From positions 1 to 5,233 of the forward strand of contig JAMOQA010000591.1 of NCBI GenBank assembly GCA_027064265.1: a stretch of DNA of 5,233 nucleotides, read 5' to 3'. This DNA comes from Acidobacteriota bacterium. GTDB lineage: Bacteria > Acidobacteriota > Polarisedimenticolia > J045. A program made the position numbers and the translations under genes. Shown in pieces: positions 1-4,582 of this stretch; position 1 is the first letter of the stretch; each line of letters begins with the position of its first letter. A model generated the notes under the pieces. It was given only the letters and a program-made list of their open reading frames with translations. It searched no databases and was not told the DNA's origin.

Positions 1-50
1 AGCCGCTCTTCCGACGGGTTCTTCTCGACGACGATCTCCTTCGCTGCCAT
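1..50 (-). CDS. Probable cupin-domain protein, N-terminal fragment (3' end outside window)
   Basis: Only the first 16 codons are inside the window. They start at the ATG at 50..48 and read MAAKEIVVEKNPSEERL, the last codon being incomplete at the edge. A strong Shine-Dalgarno tract (GGGAGGAGGGG, 64..54) sits just upstream, which makes the start convincing. From memory, the opening 'IVVEKNPSEERL' closely resembles the N-terminus of small cupin proteins of the Cupin_3/DUF861 type (about 90 residues, EutQ or ureidoglycine-aminohydrolase-like fold), which continue with a short Trp- and Pro-containing stretch and a beta-barrel. That barrel is not visible, so the family call rests on a short N-terminal match. 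The gene lies 25 bp downstream of the HNH endonuclease gene on the same strand and may be read through from it. Confidence is high that this is a real start and moderate for the family. Confidence 0.6.
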   Translation of the reverse strand, partial: MAAKEIVVEKNPSEER

Positions 51-75
51 CGACCCCTCCTCCCTGCAACCGACC

Positions 76-1059
76 TCACCCGAGGAAGACGTTCTCGTTG
101 TGCCACGCGAGCAGTGCCGGGTCCGGGCGCAGCGCCGGCTCCTCGGGCACGTGGACTTCCGTCCCGTGGAGCGGGTAGTACGTCCTGCCGTTGTGCCAGT
201 CTTCGCGCAGGCGCCGCCCCACCTCGAAGCGATACTCGGGAGTAATGGTCACGTAACCCTTGTCGAACAACCGATGGATGTCCGACCGGAGAATCACCCC
301 GTTGCGCGGATCGTAGCCGGGCTGCTCGTGGAATGGACGGATGTGCGCAGCTTCGAGCGCCGGCAAGGAATGCTCCCCCGTCACGGCGCATGCACGGCCG
401 TAGGCATCGAGCAACCGCAAGCGGAAGCTCCCCTGGCCCATCCGGATTCGCGCGCGCCCCTCTCGCCAGGGTACGGCAGCGTCTCCGGCACCTGTCGTGG
501 CAGCGACGCCGGGCATGTCCTGCCCTTCCTCGCGGAGGGGGCCGAGGGCCGCCCGTTTCCGGCAGGCTTCCAGCAGGCGACGGCCTTCTCCGCGCGCGAG
601 GTCGTAGAACTTGCCCGAGACGATGTTCGCACTCCAGTCTGCCGGCTCCGGTACACGCGCGTCGTCCTCGAAGAAGACGGGAGAAACCAGGACCAGGCAA
701 CCGATGGTATGACGCTGGATCTCCGCGACCTTCGCCTTGCCGTGCAGGTTCGCGGCGATCCGCCGGGCGAACTCCTCGAGACCGGGAACGCCGTTCGCCT
801 CGCCGAACGTGTCCCACGCGAGCCAGAGCGGCAGCCTCGTGGCATGAGAGAAGACGCCGAAGCCGCCCACCGCCCGGACGGGGGCCTTGAGCTTGAAGAA
901 CACCAGGTCGCCCGGAACCAGGCGCGTGGGAACCTTCCCCGAGGGGGTCCAGAAGTTGACCTCGAACGGCTCCTCCGGGGTCCGTGCGCCGTGACGACGT
1001 GCCATTTCCCGGAGGAAACGGAACCACTGGAGGTCCGTGTTGGCCACGTATCCCTGCAC
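76..1059 (-). CDS. HNH endonuclease with N-terminal PUA/EVE-like domain, putative modification-dependent restriction enzyme
   Basis: From the GTG at 1059 the protein has 327 residues. Residues 1-130 look like a PUA-superfamily (EVE-like) module: the start GYVANTDLQWF, an FEVNFWTPSGK segment near 32-42, PGDLVFFKL at 49-57, and GGFGVFSHATRLPLWLAWDTFG at about 65-86 (two adjoining pieces). Residues about 211-300 form an HNH_2-type nuclease: CAVTG (224-228), LEAAHIRP with H239, NG at 253-254, RSDIHRLFDKG with H262, then FEVGRRLRED. A low-complexity linker (about 175-200) joins the two. The layout matches bacterial HNH restriction proteins in which the N-terminal domain reads modified cytosine and the HNH domain cuts; that activity is inferred. 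No methyltransferase is adjacent, which fits type IV. The reading frame stays open to an ATG at 1245, but those residues are Pro/Ala/Arg-rich and overlap the divergent gene. GTG codons at 1095 and 1047 are alternatives. I prefer 1059 because homologues start just before the VxxTDxxWF motif. Third-position GC is visibly lower than in the neighbours. Confidence 0.85.
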   Translation of the reverse strand: MQGYVANTDLQWFRFLREMARRHGARTPEEPFEVNFWTPSGKVPTRLVPGDLVFFKLKAPVRAVGGFGVFSHATRLPLWLAWDTFGEANGVPGLEEFARRIAANLHGKAKVAEIQRHTIGCLVLVSPVFFEDDARVPEPADWSANIVSGKFYDLARGEGRRLLEACRKRAALGPLREEGQDMPGVAATTGAGDAAVPWREGRARIRMGQGSFRLRLLDAYGRACAVTGEHSLPALEAAHIRPFHEQPGYDPRNGVILRSDIHRLFDKGYVTITPEYRFEVGRRLREDWHNGRTYYPLHGTEVHVPEEPALRPDPALLAWHNENVFLG

Positions 1060-1201
1060 AGGCCACCCCGACGTCGATTCTACCGCGGCCTGCACCTGCT
1101 GGGCGGCCGTCCTTGCCCCCGGGGAGGCGTCGGGGGAGGATGGGGTCGCCGGGCCGGGCGCTTCCCCGGGCCGCCTTCGCCACGACCGGAGGATCGAGAC
1201 C
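1060..1201. promoter_or_regulatory. Divergent intergenic region between the HNH and GH114 genes
   Basis: This stretch must hold the promoters of both divergent genes, unless the HNH gene starts further upstream (GTG 1095 or ATG 1245), in which case the region shrinks or disappears. On the plus strand a clear ribosome-binding site, GGAGGAT (1188-1194), lies 7 bases before the GTG at 1202. This fixes the GH114 start. On the minus strand TAGAAT (1082..1077) is the one hexamer resembling a sigma-70 -10 box (5 of 6). It would place transcription initiation near 1070, just ahead of the GTG at 1059, giving mild support to that start. No credible -35 box lies 17 bases further upstream (the hexamer there is CGCCCA). 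Promoter identification is therefore weak. Confidence 0.35.
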
Positions 1202-2467
1202 GTGTTTCCATTTTCCCGTTCGTCCCACCGCGCCCTCGGTGCCATCGTGTTCGCCCTGGCCTTCCTGGCCGCCGCCGGCGCCCCGCCGGCGGTCGCCGCG
1301 CCGCCCGTCGTCCCGGAGATCGGGTCCTGGCTCTACCAGCTCCAGGACGTGGTCCCGGCGAAGGTCGCCGACACCGGCTTCGAGCTCCTGGTGACCGACT
1401 ACTCCGCCACCGGCGAGGAGGACGGCGAGTGGTCCCCCCCCGAGGTCGCCCTGATGAAGTCCGGGGGCCGGGTCGTCCTCGCCTACCTGAGCATCGGCGA
1501 GGCGGAGGACTACCGGTACTACTGGGACCCCGCCTGGGAAGACGACCCGCCCGCGTGGCTCGGCCCCGAGAATCCCCACTGGAAGGGGAACTGGCGGGTC
1601 CGGTACTGGGACCCGGACTGGCAGGCGATCGTCCTCGACTACCTGGACCGGATCCTCGCCCAGGGATTCGACGGCGTGTACCTCGACATCGTCGACGCGT
1701 ACGAGTACTGGGGCCCGGACGGCAGGAACGAGGTCCCGGACGCGGCGGAACGGATGGTCGCGTTCGTTCGCCGGATCGCCGCGCACGCCCGGGCGGAGGA
1801 CCCGGACTTCCTGGTCGTCCCCCAGAACGCCCCGGGCCTCGTGGAGGTCGACGGGTACCTGGACGTGGTCTCGGGGATCGGCGCCGAGGACACCTGGTTC
1901 CGGGGGAACCGTCGACAGCACCGGGGGCAGGTCCGCGAGGTGGTGCCGCTCCTCGACCGGTTCCGGGACGCCGGCCGGCGGGTGCTGGTGGTCGACTACC
2001 CGCGCTCGCGGAAGAAGGTCGACCTGTTCTACGAGCTGGCCGAGGCCCGGGGCTACGTGCCCTACGTCGCACGGCGCGACCTGGACCGGCTGACCACCTG
2101 GCGCCGCCACCCGGCCCCCCCGATCGCCCCGGTGACCCTGCGGGCGCCGGCGGACGGGGCCGCCGTCTCCCCGGACGAGGCGCCGGAGTTCACGTGGTCG
2201 CCCCTCGCCGGCACCCGGGGCTACCGGGTCTCGTTCTCCGGCGACCCGGTCTTCCGCAAGGTGGTCACGTACCCCCGGGGTCGGAAGAAGGTGCTCCGGG
2301 ACGCCACGTTCACCCCGACGAAGAAGCAATGGAAGAAGATCCGCCGCCAGGCCCGCCGCAACGGCGAGGAGATCGTCTGGTGGTGGGTGACCCGGGTCGA
2401 CGACGACGGCCGCCGGCGCACCTGCCGGGCCGGCTGGTTCCGCCTCGGCGACGGCGCGGGGCGCTGA
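1202..2467 (+). CDS. Secreted GH114 / TM1410-type glycoside hydrolase (endo-alpha-1,4-polygalactosaminidase-like) with FN3-like C-terminal domain
   Basis: The start is GTG 1202, preceded by GGAGGAT; the frame is open further upstream but without a better site. The product is 421 residues. Residues 1-33 form a signal peptide: Arg10, a hydrophobic core (about 11-26), then AVA-A at 30-33, so it is exported. Residues about 39-300 are a TIM-barrel of the GH114/COG2342 type: WLYQLQ (43-48), VTDYS with D66, VLAYLSIGEAEDYR (92-105) with E100, NPHWKGNW, RYWDPDWQ, GFDGVYLDIVDAYEYW (155-170) with D162 and D165, VPQNA (206-210) and GAEDTWF (227-233). The acidic residues at the ends of these strands are the probable catalytic set. 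The named activity of the family is hydrolysis of alpha-1,4-galactosaminoglycan; whether this member uses that substrate is unknown. Residues about 309-416 resemble a fibronectin-III fold (LRAPADGA, EFTWSPLAGTRGYRVSFS, WWWVTRVDDDGR) with a strongly basic stretch at 359-386, perhaps for polymer or wall binding. DUF3307 follows after 19 bp. Confidence 0.9.
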   Translation: MFPFSRSSHRALGAIVFALAFLAAAGAPPAVAAPPVVPEIGSWLYQLQDVVPAKVADTGFELLVTDYSATGEEDGEWSPPEVALMKSGGRVVLAYLSIGEAEDYRYYWDPAWEDDPPAWLGPENPHWKGNWRVRYWDPDWQAIVLDYLDRILAQGFDGVYLDIVDAYEYWGPDGRNEVPDAAERMVAFVRRIAAHARAEDPDFLVVPQNAPGLVEVDGYLDVVSGIGAEDTWFRGNRRQHRGQVREVVPLLDRFRDAGRRVLVVDYPRSRKKVDLFYELAEARGYVPYVARRDLDRLTTWRRHPAPPIAPVTLRAPADGAAVSPDEAPEFTWSPLAGTRGYRVSFSGDPVFRKVVTYPRGRKKVLRDATFTPTKKQWKKIRRQARRNGEEIVWWWVTRVDDDGRRRTCRAGWFRLGDGAGR

Positions 2468-2486
2468 CCGGGCAGGTGCGGCGACG

Positions 2487-3254
2487 GTGGGCCTTCTCGA
2501 GTCGTCCGGGCCGTTCGGCGGGCTCCTCGCGGCCCTGCTCGTCGCCCACCTGCTCTCCGACTTCGTCCTGCAGACCGACCGCTTCGCCGACGCGAAGCGG
2601 CGGGGGCTCGCGAGCGGGGCGCTGCTGGCCCACGGGCTGGTGACCGCCGCCTGCGCGGTGGCGGCGCTGGCCCCGTTCGTGCCGGCCCGGGCGGCGCTGG
2701 CCGCGGGACTGCTGCTCGGGGCCGTGCACCTGGGGATCGACGCCGGGAAGATCGCCCTCGAGCTGCGGCTGTGGCGGGAGCGGGGCACGCCGATCGCCGG
2801 GCACCTGGTGGACCAGGCGCTGCACGTGGCCACGCTGGCCGTCGCCGCGCGGTGGCTGGCGCGCGCGGCCGGCACGGGGCCCCTCCCCTGGTCCCCGGCG
2901 GTGGCCCGCGGGCTCGGCCTCGTGCTCGGGCTCCTGGCCGTCACCTGGGGCGCGGGGGCGCTCGCCTTCCAGGTGCGGCGCGCGCTGGGACTCGCCGGCC
3001 GCGCCCGGAAGGCGGACCCGGCCCGGGATCCCCACTGGCCGGCGGCGGCGCGGCGGGTGGCGACGGCGTTCCGGGCCGCCGGCTTCCTCGCGGGGTTCTT
3101 CCACCTGTGGCCCCTCGTGATCGTGCTGGCGGTGACCGGCCGGCTCCTCGCCCTGCCGCGGAGTTCCAGGGACCGGGACTTCGCCCGGTGCCTGCGGGTC
3201 GAGCTGGTGGTCGGCCTGGCCTCCGTGCTCGCGGCGGCCCTGCTCCTCGGCTGA
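2487..3254 (+). CDS. DUF3307 family integral membrane protein
   Basis: This is a 255-residue, very hydrophobic protein with about six or seven candidate membrane segments (roughly 11-27, 44-62, 69-85, 106-125, 138-160, 198-222 and 236-254). The first 120 residues carry the DUF3307 pattern: LVAHLLSDFVLQTDRFADAK (19-37, His21, Asp25, Gln29, Asp31), a histidine in LLAHG (His49), HLGIDAGK (81-88, His81, Asp85), and HLVDQALH (106-113). These conserved polar residues inside membrane segments are typical of the family, whose function is unknown. The start is GTG 2487, with AGGTG (2474-2478) 8 bases upstream. The 19-bp gap after the GH114 stop suggests one transcript. The C-terminal half (after about 165) begins with a basic loop containing RRALGLAGRARK and ends in two further hydrophobic segments. 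Codon use is extremely GC-rich and matches the gene upstream. A role in the envelope can only be guessed. Confidence 0.85.
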   Translation: MGLLESSGPFGGLLAALLVAHLLSDFVLQTDRFADAKRRGLASGALLAHGLVTAACAVAALAPFVPARAALAAGLLLGAVHLGIDAGKIALELRLWRERGTPIAGHLVDQALHVATLAVAARWLARAAGTGPLPWSPAVARGLGLVLGLLAVTWGAGALAFQVRRALGLAGRARKADPARDPHWPAAARRVATAFRAAGFLAGFFHLWPLVIVLAVTGRLLALPRSSRDRDFARCLRVELVVGLASVLAAALLLG

Positions 3255-3264
3255 CGGCGGCGGG

Positions 3265-4233
3265 TCAGCGTTCGCGCCGGGCGCGCCCCCCCGGGAGGAC
3301 CCGGGCGTCCGTCTCCCAGGCCACCGCGAGTTCCGCGAGGGCCGCCAGGTACGTGGCGGCGACGAGGCGCCACTCCTCCTGGAGGGTGCGCACGCCGGGC
3401 CTTCGGGACCGCCGGCGCAGTCGGCGCTCGAGGGAAGCGAGGTCCAGGGGCCCGCGGCCGTGGAGGATCAGCGGACCGGTCCCCAGGAGGGCGTCGCCGA
3501 ACGGCATCCGGGCGATCGCCCCGTAGACGACCCAGCCCTCCCGCAGGTCCCTGGCCAGCGACGGGTCGCTCACCACGTGGCGCCGGTCGAGCAGCAGGTC
3601 GCGGAAGAAGACGGCGGCCGGCGCACGGGCCTCGACCTCGAGGAAGGAGAACGCGCTCCCGAGGGCCCCCTCGAGGTAGGCGCGCTCCCGCTCCGAGAGG
3701 AGGGGCTGCGTCCGGATCCATTCCTCCGCCAGGGTCGGGGTGGTCCACCCGCATATCTCCCGGATCACGTCTCCCGCCGCGGGCCGCCACCAGTACAGGC
3801 TCCAGGGGGTGAGCCAGGCGGACATCGGGGGCCAGGGGAGCGACTCCAGGACGTCGCGGACCCGTGCGGCGACGTCTTCCAAGGGAAGATCGTCCACCGC
3901 GCACGGCTCCGGCGCCGCGGCCAGGAAATCGGTCGCGAACCGCAGCACCTGGTCGGTCAGCGACTGCCAGCTCGCCGCCCACTCCCGGATCCGCGGCTGG
4001 TCGCGCACCGACCGCGGTCCGCAGCAGCTCCCCCACGAACGCCCCGACCCGCAGGGGCAGGGCGCCCCGTCCGGCGGCGCCACCGGGAGCTCCCGCGGCC
4101 GCGGCTCCCCGGCCCGGCCGCCGTCGAGGGCGCGCAGGCGGAACCGCCGCCGACCCCGTCGCTCGTTCCCGCCGCCCCGCTCCCTTCCCGGTGCCCCCGC
4201 GCGGTCGCCGCCGCGCGCGTCGTCACGTTTCAT
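3265..4233 (-). CDS. SEC-C motif (zinc-binding) domain protein of unknown function
   Basis: The start is ATG 4233..4231, with GGAGGA (4242..4237) a short 3 bases upstream; the 322-residue product ends at TGA 3267..3265. Residues 1-55 are Arg/Gly-rich and look disordered. Residues 58-72 hold a textbook SEC-C motif, PCPCGSGRSWGSCCG, with Cys59, Cys61, Cys70 and Cys71 as the zinc ligands. Residues about 80-190 are mostly helical and Trp-rich (AWLTPWSLYWWRP at 139-151). A segment at about 195-256 (FSFLEVEARAP, FFRDLLLDRRHVV, REGWVVYGAIARM, ALLGTGPLIL) resembles a small beta-domain I recall from other stand-alone SEC-C proteins (RDLL...G.vvya.i....G...llGtGp). A basic helix RRLRRRSRR (270-278) follows. 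SEC-C modules bind zinc and often mediate protein contact, as at the C-terminus of SecA, but this is not SecA. The frame is open upstream to 4545, but only across the palindromic element, so that extension is not coding. The gene converges on DUF3307 with a 10-bp gap. Confidence 0.85.
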   Translation of the reverse strand: MKRDDARGGDRAGAPGRERGGGNERRGRRRFRLRALDGGRAGEPRPRELPVAPPDGAPCPCGSGRSWGSCCGPRSVRDQPRIREWAASWQSLTDQVLRFATDFLAAAPEPCAVDDLPLEDVAARVRDVLESLPWPPMSAWLTPWSLYWWRPAAGDVIREICGWTTPTLAEEWIRTQPLLSERERAYLEGALGSAFSFLEVEARAPAAVFFRDLLLDRRHVVSDPSLARDLREGWVVYGAIARMPFGDALLGTGPLILHGRGPLDLASLERRLRRRSRRPGVRTLQEEWRLVAATYLAALAELAVAWETDARVLPGGRARRER

Positions 4234-4248
4234 CGGTCCTCCCCCGTG

Positions 4249-4279
4249 GGGCCCGGGAGGGGGGCGGCGCGCCGGGCCC
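4249..4279 (-). promoter_or_regulatory. Possible leader hairpin upstream of the SEC-C ribosome-binding site
   Basis: An 8-bp perfect inverted repeat (GGGCCCGG at 4249-4256, CCGGGCCC at 4272-4279) encloses a 15-base loop. It lies 6 bases upstream of the GGAGGA ribosome-binding site of the SEC-C gene. If transcription starts upstream of it, it would fold in the mRNA leader and could affect translation or stability. In DNA this rich in G and C such a repeat can also arise by chance, so regulatory function is only a possibility. Confidence 0.25.
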
Positions 4280-4361
4280 ATGCCCCCGACGCTACGGGAA
4301 GGCCGTCGCCTCCGCCGCGGGTTTCCTGCCCGCCGGGCCGTCGCCCCGCCCGCGCAACGCG

Positions 4362-4387
4362 AACGCCCCGGGAACTCCCCGGGCGTT
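4362..4387. other. Imperfect GC-rich hairpin, terminator-like on the plus strand only
   Basis: Arms AACGCCCCGGG (4362-4372) and CCCCGGGCGTT (4377-4387) flank an AACT loop. They pair either as 7 bp + one mismatch + 3 bp, or as 5 + 5 bp with a bulged C. On the plus strand it is followed by TTTCCTTCCC, a weak T-rich run; on the minus strand no T run follows. The nearest plus-strand gene ends more than 1 kb to the left, so a terminator role there lacks a customer. It could be a transcription block against antisense read-through or just a chance palindrome. Confidence 0.3.
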
Positions 4388-4444
4388 TCCTTCCCGTCCG
4401 CGCAACCGGGTTGGCCGCGCCCGCACGTTCGAGACGCGAAGACC

Positions 4445-4538
4445 GTAGGGGTCGAGCGTGCTCGACCCGTGCCGCGCGAAGCGCGGCCGACCATGGCGGC
4501 CCTGCGGGCCGCACGGGCGCAGCACGCTGCGCCCCTAC
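4445..4538. repeat. 94-bp palindrome cluster, REP/BIME-like element
   Basis: The element is framed by perfect inverted ends GTAGGGG (4445-4451) and CCCCTAC (4532-4538) and contains four perfect hairpins in tandem. They are GGGTCGAG/CTCGACCC with loop CGTG (4449-4468), GCCGCGC/GCGCGGC with loop GAA (4471-4487), GCGGCCC/GGGCCGC with loop TGC (4496-4512), and GGGCGCAG/CTGCGCCC with loop CACG (4515-4534). The first and last hairpins are similar in build (GGG-rich 8-bp stem, 4-base loops CGTG and CACG, which are reverse complements). The whole is therefore roughly symmetrical about its centre. Such clusters recall dispersed intergenic palindromes (REP/BIME-type) that occur in many copies in GC-rich genomes and are probably moved by a transposase acting in trans. 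No transposase is present here, and copy number cannot be judged from one window. There is no T run, so it is not a classical terminator, although it could protect or end transcripts of the kinase gene. Confidence 0.7.
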
Positions 4539-4582
4539 CCCTCATGCCTCTCGCGCAGCAAGCCGCGGCCCTGCGGGAGGGG

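Larger units (their letters stand above)
4234..4582. other. Non-coding intergenic region, palindrome-rich
   Basis: These 349 bases lie between two minus-strand genes, the PfkB kinase upstream and the SEC-C gene downstream. Several open frames cross them on both strands, but they translate to Arg/Pro/Gly-rich strings without start signals or recognisable motifs, and I do not regard them as genes. The content is four blocks: the SEC-C ribosome-binding site and a leader hairpin (4249-4279), an isolated imperfect hairpin (4362-4387), a 94-bp palindrome cluster (4445-4538), and a GC-rich stretch next to the kinase stop (4539-4582) with a weak hairpin at 4547-4580. A minus-strand promoter for SEC-C is expected here, but I cannot point to convincing -35/-10 boxes. 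Confidence 0.6.

Noticed and set aside
1080..2072. Minus-strand open frame of 330 codons opposite GH114
   Set aside because: The product is almost wholly Arg/Pro/Ser/Gly, and the plus strand there encodes an unmistakable conserved enzyme.
100..2643. Very long plus-strand open frame (847 codons)
   Set aside because: It runs antisense to the HNH gene and out of frame through GH114, and translates to Arg/Pro/Gly-rich text without domains. Such frames are common shadows in very GC-rich DNA.
2310..3104. Minus-strand open frame of 264 codons opposite DUF3307
   Set aside because: Low-complexity product with no motif, lying opposite a recognisable membrane protein with a good start.
4445..4538. CRISPR array or tRNA/structured RNA gene
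   Set aside because: The hairpins differ in sequence and have no regular spacers, so it is not CRISPR. No cloverleaf with a CCA end or T-loop consensus is seen.
4445..4538. Classical intrinsic terminator of the kinase gene
   Set aside because: No hairpin in the cluster is followed by a T run on either strand.
4230..4545. Small minus- and plus-strand open frames (77-105 codons) across the palindrome cluster, and the upstream extension of the SEC-C frame
   Set aside because: They are translations of the repeat itself. No ribosome-binding site or domain supports them; copies of such repeats often give spurious hypothetical proteins.
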